A stretch of 64,000 nt of DNA from NCBI RefSeq assembly GCF_014697075.1, contig NZ_JACJRE010000029.1:38850-102849 (forward strand). The letters run 5' to 3'. The position numbers and the translations under genes were made by a program. This DNA is from Tolypothrix sp. FACHB-123 (GTDB lineage Bacteria > Cyanobacteriota > Cyanobacteriia > Cyanobacteriales > Nostocaceae). The notes under the pieces are model-generated. The model was not told the origin of the DNA. It searched no databases and saw nothing but the letters and a program-made list of their open reading frames with translations. The number at the start of each line of letters is the position of its first letter. Within the stretch, counting starts at the first letter, position 1. Positions 26,896-35,066 of the stretch are shown piece after piece.

Positions 26896-27408
26896 ATGTA
26901 TCAGCCTGCTGAAAATAACCCAACTCCCATGTACCAAATTAATCGGGGTCGGATTGTGCGTAGCCTGGAATTTATCCAAGACATAATTGTGATTTCTTTA
27001 TGTATTGGGTTATTTAGTTTCATGGTGATTCAAGTGAGAGATATGTTTCTCTCCTTGCTTCCGCCTCTAGATTTCCATGTTGTCACTGCGGATATTCTCT
27101 TTTTACTGATTCTCGTTGAATTATTTCGACTGCTGATTATTTATCTCCAAGAACAACGCATATCTATTGGTGTAGCTGTTGAAGTTTCTATTGTTTCCGC
27201 TTTGCGAGAAGTGATTGTTAAAGGCGTATTAGAAATAACTTCGAGTCAAGTGTTAGCAACTTGTGCATTTTTACTAGTTTTAGGAGTCTTACTTTTCCTG
27301 CGCGTTTGGTTACCCCCCACCTTTGAAGGTATCGATCCAGAACAAGAAGTATCCAAACGTTATAAACGTCGCCATCTAGAAGAATTAGCAAAAAACAACG
27401 GACGTTAG
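26896..27408 (+). CDS. Four-span membrane protein of the flv4-2 operon (Sll0218-like, PsiE-type)
   Basis: A 170-residue integral membrane protein with four hydrophobic segments: IIVISLCIGLFSFMVIQV, VTADILFLLILVELFRLLIIYL, a shorter amphipathic VEVSIVSALREVIVKGVLEI, and LATCAFLLVLGVLLFLRVWL. It ends with a basic tail (KRYKRRHLEELAKNNGR). The pattern, with E-x-F-R-L near the second helix and the SALREVIVKG segment, is that of the PsiE (phosphate-starvation-inducible E) family. Its position between two flavodiiron genes corresponds to sll0218 of the Synechocystis flv4-2 operon, whose product helps photosystem II assembly or stability. I infer the same role here. Ribosome site: GAGAGTG before the ATG. 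Confidence 0.78.
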   Translation: MYQPAENNPTPMYQINRGRIVRSLEFIQDIIVISLCIGLFSFMVIQVRDMFLSLLPPLDFHVVTADILFLLILVELFRLLIIYLQEQRISIGVAVEVSIVSALREVIVKGVLEITSSQVLATCAFLLVLGVLLFLRVWLPPTFEGIDPEQEVSKRYKRRHLEELAKNNGR

Positions 27409-27523
27409 GAAGACAGGCTTCTCTGCGAGAGGCTGCACCAACGACTTCGCTCAGCCTTCGGAGGACAAGGAAGACAAGGAGGAAAAATAACCAATGCCCC
27501 ATGCCCCATATCAAGAGGTTACT

Positions 27524-28582
27524 ATGAATGCTACTTTAATACCCAACCGCAGTAGAGATGTTCAAGTTGCGGAGATTGGTGTAAATACTTTGATAATGCG
27601 ATCGCGTACTTGGGAACGTCTCAAATTTGAGGTTGAATATTCCCGTCAACGCGGAACGACAGCAAATTCTTATTTAATTCAAGCTGATAAAAAGGTTTTA
27701 ATTGACCCTCCTGGTGAGTCTTTTACGGAGATTTTTTTAGAACAAATAGCACAGCATATAGACTTGACTACGTTAGATTACATCGTGCTTGGTCATGTCA
27801 ACCCCAACCGCAGAGCCACTTTAAAGGAATTGCTGTCTTTAGCACCCCAAGTAACTTTAATTTGTTCTCGTCCGGCGGCTAATGCTTTAAAAACCGCTTT
27901 TCCGGAGTGGGATTCCCATATTCAGGCTGTGCGATCGCAAGATACCCTGGATTTAGGCCAAGGACATCAACTCTCATTTATTACCGTTCCTACTCCCCGT
28001 TGGGCTGATGGGCTTTGTACCTACGATTCGGCTACAAAAATTCTCTACACTGATAAGTTTTTTGGCGCTCATATCTGTGAAGATACTTTATTCGATGAAG
28101 ATTGGAAAACTTTAGATGCGGAGCGGCGTTATTATTTTGACTGTCTCCATGCACCGCAAACGAAGCAGGTGGAAGTTGCTTTAGATAAATTAATGGTATT
28201 GGGTGCTAAATGTTACGCTCCAGCACATGGCCCGGTGGTGCGTTATAGTCTGAGTCGTTTTACTTATGATTACCGTCAATGGTGTCAAGGTCAAAAATCC
28301 CAGGAGTTAAGTGTAGCTTTACTTTACGCCTCAGCTTATGGGAATACGGCAATTCTCGCCAATGCGATCGCTCAAGGTTTAATTGAAAATGGCATTAATC
28401 TGAGCGGAGCCGAAGTAACCTCTCTCCCCTTTCAAGCTGGCTCAAACACTCCTGAGGGAATCGGCACTAGTTGCGGAGTAGATAAACAGATTCCCTGTCT
28501 ATACCAAATCCCCTCAACCTCAAAAGCTTCAAACTGCGTGGTCAAAATTGCCCACGCTTTTTCATTGAGTCCAGCCGAATAA
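27524..28582 (+). pseudogene. flv2: Truncated Flv2-type flavodiiron protein (no complete flavodoxin or flavin reductase domain)
   Basis: The start is the ATG at 27524 (AGAGG 7 bases upstream); the frame upstream is only repeat sequence. Residues 1-292 are clearly a class C flavodiiron protein with the degenerate ligand motif GHVNPNRR in place of H-x-E-x-D-H, as in Flv2/Flv1. The flavodoxin domain begins (VALLYASAYGNTAILANAIAQGL) but family similarity stops at about codon 293. There lies a copy of the repeat GAGCGGAGCCGA, after which the frame runs 60 codons through the 3' end of an oppositely oriented gene. About 280 residues of a normal Flv are missing. The diiron domain could still fold, but flavin binding is lost. 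A whole flv2 elsewhere in the genome is possible. Confidence 0.82.
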
Positions 28583-29124
28583 GTCCAAGTGAATCCTCTA
28601 TCGTTGTGCAATCTTTGTTCTAGTTCGGCTAAGTCCTCAGGTAGCCAAAACTGAGTCATAACCCTTTGTGTCGCAATTTCGGGCGGTGTTTGTAACATCT
28701 CAACCATTGGCTGATTCACAATAATTTGTTTGCGAGTATCTTGCCTAACTATACTTACAGGGCGATCGTTTTCCGCAGCAGCAACCATGCGGTATAACAA
28801 CTCTGATGGAACGTGTAGCTGGCTGCAAAATACCGCACCCTGATATTGCAAAATGCGTTCGGCTGTCTGTGAGGCTGTAGGCGCTGGTTTGGTAGCCATC
28901 CACCCAAAAAATTCAATCGGTTGCTTACAGCCTCGCCATTTAATCCGCACTTTCCCATTAATTTTGTATGCAGTTTCGCTGAGTGCTTCTGCGTAGCTTT
29001 GCGCTAAGTAAGTGGCATCCCGCTTTGTTGGGGCTAAAATTGAAACCCCTTCATAAGACATTTTGTAATTCCACCCCGGTAAGTTGAGGATTCTAAGAAT
29101 ACTCGCACTCATCTTCTTTGACAC
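28432..29124 (-). CDS. Hypothetical protein of accessory cassette, possible PAS-like region
   Basis: A protein of 230 residues (GTG at 29124) or 226 (ATG at 29112), overlapping the end of its upstream partner by 20-32 bases, which suggests translational coupling. The N-terminal half (LPGWNYKMSYEGVSILAPTKRDATYLAQSYAEAL) looks like a small alpha/beta domain with a Trp-Arg-Gly element. The C-terminal half contains a stretch (DRPVSIVRQDTRKQIIVNQPMVEMLQTPPE) with the look of a PAS fold, but this is weak. I do not recognise a family. Its 3' end is fused onto the broken flv2 gene, so the cassette sits exactly at the flv2 break. Confidence 0.65.
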   Translation of the reverse strand: MSKKMSASILRILNLPGWNYKMSYEGVSILAPTKRDATYLAQSYAEALSETAYKINGKVRIKWRGCKQPIEFFGWMATKPAPTASQTAERILQYQGAVFCSQLHVPSELLYRMVAAAENDRPVSIVRQDTRKQIIVNQPMVEMLQTPPEIATQRVMTQFWLPEDLAELEQRLHNDRGFTWTYSAGLNEKAWAILTTQFEAFEVEGIWYRQGICLSTPQLVPIPSGVFEPA

Positions 29125-29548
29125 CTTGAGAATCTTTATCTACTTTTACACCCTGTGTATCTTGATATACGGAAATTTTGAAAGTTTCTTGCCAGATTTT
29201 TTTTCTTTCCTCTTCCGGGATAGCTAAAGCGGATGTAATAATCGCAAAGTCCCCTGGTGTTGGTAGTACTTCGCCTTTGGCTAAGGCGGGCAAGTTTTTG
29301 ACCCCACAACGCTTGAGTTTTGCCATATTGATTCTGACGACATCAGCAATTGTTTTTGGAGCTGCTTTTTGAGCGTTGAGCGCATGAGCATCTGTTTTTT
29401 TGGCTATCCACTCTTGAGCCATTTCTTCTAAAGCGTCGCTTTGAGAAATACCCAGGCGGGCACAAATGCTTTTAAACTCTAGGGCTAGCTCCAGGGGGAT
29501 ATAGCCGCTGATTTGTTTGTAATCGTCAGAACGCCTTCTGTCAGTCAT
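29093..29548 (-). CDS. Ribbon-helix-helix-like hypothetical protein
   Basis: A 151-residue soluble protein. The N-terminus (DDYKQISGYIPLELALEFKSICARLGISQSDALEEMAQEWI) has the strand-helix-helix pattern of plasmid-type ribbon-helix-helix DNA-binding proteins. The middle (VVRINMAKLKRCGVKNLPALAKGEVLPTPGDFAIITSAL) may be a second small helical domain, and the tail carries two near-repeats, DTQGVKVDKD and DSQGVKEDE. It lies first in a two-gene unit, and a TGACA-rich region lies directly upstream, consistent with autoregulation. The type is common on cyanobacterial plasmids and islands. Function inferred only. Confidence 0.6.
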   Translation of the reverse strand: MTDRRRSDDYKQISGYIPLELALEFKSICARLGISQSDALEEMAQEWIAKKTDAHALNAQKAAPKTIADVVRINMAKLKRCGVKNLPALAKGEVLPTPGDFAIITSALAIPEEERKKIWQETFKISVYQDTQGVKVDKDSQGVKEDECEYS

Positions 29549-29620
29549 ATGTCGAAATTGTGAATATTATCCTTGTCTCTATTTTCTCTCATGAATTCTA
29601 AAAAGCAAGACATTCGTGTG

Positions 29621-29676
29621 TGTCACATTTAAATGACAGCTTGACAAAAAAAAATGACAAGCCTAGTATGATGACA
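29621..29676 (+). promoter_or_regulatory. TGACA-rich operator-like region with a sigma-70-type promoter
   Basis: TGTCA at 29621 faces TGACA at 29634 (TGTCACATTTAAATGACA), and further TGACA copies start at 29642, 29655 and 29672. TTGACA at 29641-29646 is followed after 17 bases by TAGTAT at 29664-29669, a good -35/-10 pair pointing rightwards. The array lies about 75 bases upstream of the ribbon-helix-helix-like gene, which points left. Confidence 0.5.
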
Positions 29677-29760
29677 AGGAGCAGTAAAACGGCTGAAGAT
29701 CAAAGAAACGGTAGACTACCTAGAAGCTAGCTACTTATTTGCTAGTTAGCTTCTCACCTT
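29677..29760 (+). ncRNA. Candidate short transcript with terminal hairpin
   Basis: The promoter-like pair at 29641-29669 would start a transcript near 29677. A hairpin follows: AGAAGCTAGCT (29722-29732) pairs with AGTTAGCTTCT (29744-29754) over an 11-base loop, with one G-T pair, and is followed by a weakly T-rich stretch (CACCTTTATT). No ATG frame is convincing. An 18-codon frame starting with CTG at 29693 (KIKETVDYLEASYLFAS) looks peptide-like but lacks a normal start. Speculative. Confidence 0.25.
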
Positions 29761-30090
29761 TATTGAGGAATCTAATGGGTTTATCATGTCCTTAACTTAA
29801 GTATATATGCTTGTGTTTATTCCGCCACATGGAAATCGTCAGAGCTTTAAATTTGCTTATCCTAACTTCAACAAGTTGCAGCGGTATTAGCGGTCTGTCT
29901 CATTAATTTATATAGTTTGTATTCAGCACCTCAAAGACTAATGAAATAAACTGCTAGAGTCCATCGCACAAAGAATTTCGCATCGTCAAAAGTAAGTCCA
30001 AATTGTTCGCACTCAACCACAACAGTAGACACCTTAATAGCTGATTACCTTAAGTTTGAGCTTATTTATACAATCGACTCGGCTAACACT
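29761..30090. other. Intergenic region, nothing recognised
   Basis: About 330 bases, AT-rich, no open frame, hairpin with T-run, or repeat that I can support. I looked here for the missing 3' part of flv2 and did not find it. Confidence 0.45.
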
Positions 30091-30402
30091 ATGACTAAAT
30101 TAACCTTCGATCAATTTGTCCATCCCTTATCTGAGTTTCCTGGTATTGTCCATCGCGAAGATAGTGATGAGCCGATGTTAGATATGTACACTATGGCAGG
30201 TGTATTACTTTATGCAGCTTGTGCCAATGGTAATTTAAAGGCCCAAGAAAATATTTTAGAAACATTAGCAGCCCATACAGAATTAGATGCCCACCTTTTA
30301 TTTGAACGGTGTAAGATAGGCGATCGCGCCGCAATTTTACAAACAACTAGCCTGATAGTCGCTGGCTTAGAAAGCAGTATGGAGACCGTAGAAGTATTCT
30401 AA
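30091..30402 (+). CDS. Conserved cyanobacterial hypothetical protein
   Basis: A 103-residue soluble, mainly helical protein starting TKLTFDQFVHPLSEFPGIVHRED and containing YTMAGVLLYAACANGNLKAQENILETLAAHTELDAHLLFERCKIGDRAAIL. The alternation of helices with AN-GN-L resembles a short helical-repeat (ankyrin- or HEAT-like) unit, but one unit only. No ribosome site is obvious before the ATG. I recognise no function. It precedes a GAF-domain gene by 80 bases on the same strand. Confidence 0.6.
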   Translation: MTKLTFDQFVHPLSEFPGIVHREDSDEPMLDMYTMAGVLLYAACANGNLKAQENILETLAAHTELDAHLLFERCKIGDRAAILQTTSLIVAGLESSMETVEVF

Positions 30403-30482
30403 ATAGGTGAATTGTATCCGTAGGGTGATGTTTTTCCTAGCCCAGCCTAGAGAAAATATCACAGAAACTTACCTACATATTG

Positions 30483-31019
30483 ATGAATAGCTTAGTTCTG
30501 CCAAAAAATATTCAATCTGTGCTAGATAGAAACAGCGATCCTGACACGATTTTTAGGGAAATTTTACCCCTAATTGGCGAAGTGTTACAGTGCGATCGCT
30601 GTTTTCTGTATTTGCGAAATCCCCAAACTAAATTAGCGAAAGTTGCTTATTGCTGGCGACGCCATCCAGACATCCCAGATGCAACAACTTCAGACTGGGA
30701 ATTAGAATCAGAGTCTTTACCTCAAGAAGATCCTTTATTTGCGGCTGCACTCCGCACCGATCCTTCAGTTTATGTTGAAGATATAGAAACTTCTAGCCCA
30801 AAAGTTGTCAATAAAGACTTTGAGCATGAGTATATGGGACATAGAGCCTTAATTCATGCTCATTTACGCCATAATCAGCAATTATGGGGGATTTTGCAAC
30901 CTGCTGTTTATGGGAAACCGCGAGTTTGGTCAGAAAGCGATCGCGCTTTAGTCACAGAATTAGAAAATAAACTTACACCCTTAGCGATCGCTTATGTCAA
31001 AGCTGTAACTGAATCTTAA
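30483..31019 (+). CDS. Single GAF-domain protein
   Basis: A 178-residue soluble protein consisting of one GAF domain: IFREILPLIGEVLQCDRCFLYLRNPQTKLAKVAYCWRRH is the N-terminal core, SDWELESESLPQEDPLF the loop region, and YMGHRALIHAHLRHNQQLWGILQPAVYGKPRVWSESDRALVTEL the C-terminal strands and helix. The start is the ATG at 30483; a TTG three bases earlier is less likely. There is no kinase, cyclase or transmitter domain, and no Cys in the usual bilin position that I can be sure of, although Cys residues occur (CDRC). It probably acts as a free-standing sensor or ligand-binding protein. Confidence 0.78.
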   Translation: MNSLVLPKNIQSVLDRNSDPDTIFREILPLIGEVLQCDRCFLYLRNPQTKLAKVAYCWRRHPDIPDATTSDWELESESLPQEDPLFAAALRTDPSVYVEDIETSSPKVVNKDFEHEYMGHRALIHAHLRHNQQLWGILQPAVYGKPRVWSESDRALVTELENKLTPLAIAYVKAVTES

Positions 31020-31059
31020 TTTGGTAAGTGGTTGGCGCAATTAACAATAAATGAGAAGG

Positions 31060-31082
31060 TTGTCATTTGTCATTTGTCAGAG
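31060..31082. repeat. GTCATTT heptamer repeat fragment
   Basis: GTTGTCATTTGTCATTTGTC, a short run of seven-base units, before the GH1 glycosidase gene. Similar units occur at 26759 and 49214. Confidence 0.6.
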
Positions 31083-31281
31083 ACGCGATAATCCTTGTCT
31101 GTAAAGTTGTCATTGGTTTGAAGCTACGTATACTATTAGGTAAATTTTAATAAAGACAACACAGATATTAGATATAGAGTCTGTGAGGGAGATTTAACTT
31201 GGAGTTAGGGAAAATCTCATGGATACGTTTTCCCCTAATACCTAAAATTTCTGCCTCTTCTTTCAGAGACGAGTATTAAAA

Positions 31282-32655
31282 ATGACTATATATCAATTTA
31301 GCGAAGATTTTTACTGGGGCGTTGCTACTGCTTCCTTTCAAATTGAAGGTGCAGTTAATGAAGGTGGCCGGAAACCCAGCGTATGGGATAAATTTACAAC
31401 AATACCTGGAAAAATCCTCAATCAGGATACTGCTAAAGTTACTTGCGATCACTATCATCTTTACGAACAAGATGTAAAGCTGATGGCAGAATTGGGTATC
31501 AAGCACTATCGTTTTAGTATTGCTTGGCCTCGTATTATCCCTGATGGACGAGGTCAAGTTAATGAAGAGGGTGTTGATTTTTATAAGCGCTTGGTAGATT
31601 GCCTGCACCAGTACGATATTACTCCTCACGCTACCTTATATCATTGGGATAGTCCCCAAGCCTTAGAAGATTTATATGGTACTTGGCAGAATCGCCAGAT
31701 GGCTGTTGATTTTGCTGATTATGTTACCGCGATTGTCAGCCGTTTAGGCGATCGCATTACTCACTGGATGACACTCAATGAAATTTATTATTTCACCCAT
31801 GCTAGTTATGGTTTTGAGTTAGAACCATTACATGCGCCAGGACAAATTCTCAGCAGTCAAAAAGCAGTATGGCAAACTTCCCATCACGCCTTACTTGCTC
31901 ACGGCTTAGGATGTCAAGCTATCCGCGCCGCTTCACCGATTCCTTGTAAAGTTGCTTTAGTAGATAGCATTGGCGTAACTGTTCCCATCAACGAGTCTCC
32001 TCGCCATATAGAAGCTGCTAAAAAAGCCTTCCAGACATTTAGATTTAATGGGGGTATTTTGATACCCGCCCTCACTGGTGCTTACAGTCCAGCTATGCTT
32101 GAGGAATTAGGAGAAAATGCCCCAGATATTAAACCAGGAGATTTAGAAATTATTCATCAGCCCTTAGATGCAATTGGTCTTAATATCTACAGCGGTGCTT
32201 ATGTGCGTGCTGTCGATAATGAAGCAGGGTATGAATTACTCAACTTTCCCAAAGGCTACCCAAGACTGCATATGCCCTGGTTACATATCGTACCTGAAAG
32301 TATCTATTGGGGAATTCGACATATCAGTGAGACTTTAGGGCGAGATGATTTACCAGTCATGATTACAGAGAGTGGTTGTGCGGCAGAAGATGACTTAAAT
32401 GCTAATGGTGAAATGATAGATACTGACCGAATTATGTATCTACGACAGTATTTAAAATCAGCTAATCGCGCTGTGAATGAAGGCTACCCATTGAAAGGAT
32501 ATTTTCTCTGGACATTCGTAGATAATTTTGAATGGGCTTGGGGATATTCTCGACCTTTTGGTATTGTTTATGTAAATTACAATACCCAACAACGCATTCC
32601 CAAAGCCAGCTATGAATGGTATGCAGAATGTATCCGTCAAAATCGAGTTGTTTAG
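31282..32655 (+). CDS. Family 1 glycoside hydrolase (beta-glucosidase type)
   Basis: Soluble enzyme of 457 residues that hydrolyses beta-linked glucosides or galactosides by a retaining mechanism. Family landmarks: N-terminal signature FYWGVATASFQIEGA (about 9-23), acid/base Glu in WMTLNEIYY (about residue 168) and nucleophile Glu in PVMITESGCA (about 361), followed by GYFLWTFVDNFEWAWGYSRPFGIVYV, typical of GH1. No signal peptide, so it acts in the cytoplasm. Substrate range (cellobiose, glucosides, galactosides) cannot be read from the sequence. The 260 bases upstream hold repeat words and probably the promoter. Confidence 0.93.
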   Translation: MTIYQFSEDFYWGVATASFQIEGAVNEGGRKPSVWDKFTTIPGKILNQDTAKVTCDHYHLYEQDVKLMAELGIKHYRFSIAWPRIIPDGRGQVNEEGVDFYKRLVDCLHQYDITPHATLYHWDSPQALEDLYGTWQNRQMAVDFADYVTAIVSRLGDRITHWMTLNEIYYFTHASYGFELEPLHAPGQILSSQKAVWQTSHHALLAHGLGCQAIRAASPIPCKVALVDSIGVTVPINESPRHIEAAKKAFQTFRFNGGILIPALTGAYSPAMLEELGENAPDIKPGDLEIIHQPLDAIGLNIYSGAYVRAVDNEAGYELLNFPKGYPRLHMPWLHIVPESIYWGIRHISETLGRDDLPVMITESGCAAEDDLNANGEMIDTDRIMYLRQYLKSANRAVNEGYPLKGYFLWTFVDNFEWAWGYSRPFGIVYVNYNTQQRIPKASYEWYAECIRQNRVV

Positions 32656-32793
32656 CTCAATTAAAAGTCTGAAAATAAATTTTTTGTGATTACTAAGAGA
32701 AAATCCCACCTTTAAAAAAGATGGGATGAAATTAACAACCTACATAAAATTTGTAAGAATTAGTTCGGGGAAAGGCTGCGAATTTAAATCATT

Positions 32794-33489
32794 TTAAAAA
32801 TCCTCATGGGTAGCAGAAGAATGGATTAAACTGCTTATTTCTCGCAAACATAATCTTGTTAAATAGGTGAACCAAGTACTAATACCTACTAGTTTCCATA
32901 AATCTTCTATTTTCGCAACCAAATGAGAATTATAAATCCTATCAGACACAATTGATAATACAAAAAATACTACCGCAGCCAATAAAATAATAAGCTCTGT
33001 TTTCTTAATAAAATTGAAATTTTTGAAAGTACCAAATAATATAATTGCCAGATAAAACACATAAAATACATTTTCGGAAATATTTAAATATTTAGGAAAT
33101 ACTTCTTCATGAAGCAGCAATAAATCGTCAAACATTAGAAAACATGTTAAAAATCCTGAAAACAATAAAAATTTAGATAATTCTCGATAACGATGATTTT
33201 TCTTTAAAATTGCGTAACTAAAAAGACAACTTGTCGCACCAGCGCACCATAACAATATACCAATATTGGAAAATAATCCTATATAGAAAGGTGTATGAGT
33301 AAGTGCTGATGGGTCTCTTGTTAAATAGCTTATCCCTGTTTTTTGCCCTATATTTAAAAATAGAAAAATTAAAGTAACTGGAATCATTGTCGCTAAAAAT
33401 ATCAAAGCAACAATTTTTATTTGATAGCTAGGCTTTGTGCCTGCGGTAGGGATTAAATTTAAGGCAATTAAATTTTTCATGAGTCTCAT
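32794..33489 (-). CDS. Six-span membrane protein, function unknown
   Basis: A protein of about 231 residues (ATG at 33489; a TTG at 33492 is also in frame). Six hydrophobic segments are seen: IVALIFLATMIPVTLIFLF, IGLFSNIGILLWCAGATSC, LLFSGFLTCFLMFDDLLLL, VFYVFYLAIILFGTF, ILLAAVVFFVLSIVSD and LWKLVGISTWFTYLTRLCL. A DD pair in the third (MFDDLLLLHE) lies in the membrane, which is unusual and may be functional. No family recognised. It is flanked downstream by the GH1 gene on the opposite strand, so the 3' ends face each other. Confidence 0.65.
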   Translation of the reverse strand: MRLMKNLIALNLIPTAGTKPSYQIKIVALIFLATMIPVTLIFLFLNIGQKTGISYLTRDPSALTHTPFYIGLFSNIGILLWCAGATSCLFSYAILKKNHRYRELSKFLLFSGFLTCFLMFDDLLLLHEEVFPKYLNISENVFYVFYLAIILFGTFKNFNFIKKTELIILLAAVVFFVLSIVSDRIYNSHLVAKIEDLWKLVGISTWFTYLTRLCLREISSLIHSSATHEDF

Positions 33490-34336
33490 CAATTATTATT
33501 TCTGTAATTCGATTTGTAAAAATAAATCTATGATTTTGCTCCTGAAAATGGGTAGTTGGAAATTAAAGGTAAGAATGAATTAATATTGTTATTAATTAAA
33601 TTGTGACAATACTGATTTATCAAGCAATAAAAATTAGCTCAAAAATTATTCTTTGAGTCAAAAAATTATTTGATTTCTGCAATTGGAAATGCTGGCTTAT
33701 TAATTTATGTTAAAATTAACCGTCATTAACCAAAACTTTAAATCAAACTTAAATTTTGGTTAATTGAAAGTTAACTAATAGATTTTATACTTACACATGT
33801 ATAAAAAATAATCAAGATTTTTAGATATTATTTTTTTAAAGTTTTCATGAAGCACATTTCTTTTTAAGAAGAATTACCTAACAGATACATCAACAGCTTT
33901 AGATTTGAGTTGATGGGATGGTATGACGAAATAGAGATATGGCTTGAGCTTCTTTAAAAGTGTTTGTTCACCCGAACAACTAAAACAATTATTTGTCAAC
34001 TATCTATAAGAGTGATAATTGATTTGGAAAACATTAAATAATTTTTAAGTCGATTTGATATTCGATATTGAGATGTTGCGATCGCCTGTTAAGCTCAAAC
34101 TAGTACAGCTTGGAGATCCTTATTTAAACGAGAAAACAAGGCTGTCGTCAGGCGATCGCATTATCAATAAGGTGTCGAAAATCTCATAAAATTCTGGGTA
34201 TGAGGCGCAATCTTCCAGAATCGCCAACGCTATCCTTAAAGAATCAAGGATCTCAATTATCATCACCAATTTGGATAGAAGCACAAAAGCATAAAGAAAC
34301 AATTATTAATAATTATTAAGCAATGACAAAATAAAA
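33490..34336. other. AT-rich intergenic region, nothing recognised
   Basis: About 850 bases rich in A and T with several runs of stop codons. It has two GCGATCGC-type sites (34079 and 34152). A 60-codon minus-strand frame at 34120-34302 lacks a clear ribosome site; its encoded peptide (SLRIALAILEDCASYPEFYEIFDTLL) could be a gene fragment, but I cannot support it. Confidence 0.4.
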
Positions 34337-34380
34337 AACCACAGATATTCATCCAAGAATAGAGGTAAATATCTATGGTT
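34333..34380 (-). terminator. Rho-independent terminator of the small secreted protein gene
   Basis: On the minus strand AACCATAGATATT (34380-34368) pairs with AATATCTGTGGTT (34349-34337), one mismatch, followed by six T (34338-34333). It lies about 110 bases after the stop of the gene ending at 34494. Confidence 0.7.
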
Positions 34381-34493
34381 ATCAATTAAATTTATCTAAC
34401 AAAAATGCTGGGTGATGGGGAAGAGAGTAAGGAATAAAAAACCTTTTTCCTTACCCTTTAACCTTTATCCCGCAAAAGTCTCTGGGTAAACTA

Positions 34494-34970
34494 CTACTTA
34501 TTTGGGTTTATAGGGTATGTTTGTAAATCCAGAGGAACTCTCACTTTTAGAGACTTTTGAAAGTAATCGCGGGAATAATAATTTTGCCTACCACTATTAT
34601 CTAAAAATTGGGTAAAGCTTTGCAACATAATTTGAGAACCAGCATGGTTTAAATTTAATGCTGTGTTAGCAAACCCTTTATTGTAGTTAGCTGTTGCATA
34701 AGTATGGTTTGTATCTTGTACATTTAAACCATAGGTAACAACTGATGTAGTTCCCCAGTCACAATCTGTAGGATGACATTTACCAAACACCTGAATGTTT
34801 AATTTATTGCTACCTGCTGAGGTAATTACTAAGCGAGTTACACCACGAGTGTTACTATCTTTATTGACCCAAGTACCAATGAAATCAGCGGGTGCGGCTA
34901 GTGCAGGGCTGACTAGATTAGCCGCTAAACTGACACTAGAAGCAGCAATCATTAAAAAACGTTTTAGCAT
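34494..34970 (-). CDS. Small secreted protein, function unknown
   Basis: A 158-residue exported protein. The signal peptide is MLKRFLMIAASSVSLAANLV followed by SPALAA, with cleavage probably after ALA. The mature part is beta-rich: FIGTWVNKDSNTRGVTRLVITS, KLNIQVFGKCHPTDCDWGTTSV, and ATANYNKGFANTALNLNHAG. Two Cys in CHPTDC could form a disulfide. The pattern 'GTWVN...RLVIT...VFGKCHPTDCDWG' recurs in bacterial exported proteins of unknown role, perhaps small lipocalin-like beta barrels. It has its own terminator. It lies near another exported protein gene on the same strand with a 96-base gap. Confidence 0.7.
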   Translation of the reverse strand: MLKRFLMIAASSVSLAANLVSPALAAPADFIGTWVNKDSNTRGVTRLVITSAGSNKLNIQVFGKCHPTDCDWGTTSVVTYGLNVQDTNHTYATANYNKGFANTALNLNHAGSQIMLQSFTQFLDNSGRQNYYSRDYFQKSLKVRVPLDLQTYPINPNK

Positions 34971-35066
34971 TTTACTATGACTCCGAAATTAGTAATTTGT
35001 TTGTGTATTTTTGGAAAATCAGATATAGAGATTGGTGTCAATTAGTATTGAAAATTTACTAATTTA

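Noticed and set aside
27494-27523. Upstream ATG (27494) as start of the flv2-type gene
   Set aside because: The ten extra codons are part of the ATGCCCCATG repeat; AGAGG supports the ATG at 27524.
28432-28582. Novel C-terminal domain of the flavodiiron protein
   Set aside because: This stretch is the antisense of the end of a real gene on the minus strand, so the reading is an accident of fusion and not a domain.
34120-34302. 60-codon minus-strand frame with peptide-like sequence
   Set aside because: No ribosome site and no recognised family. It could be a gene fragment but cannot be supported from sequence alone.
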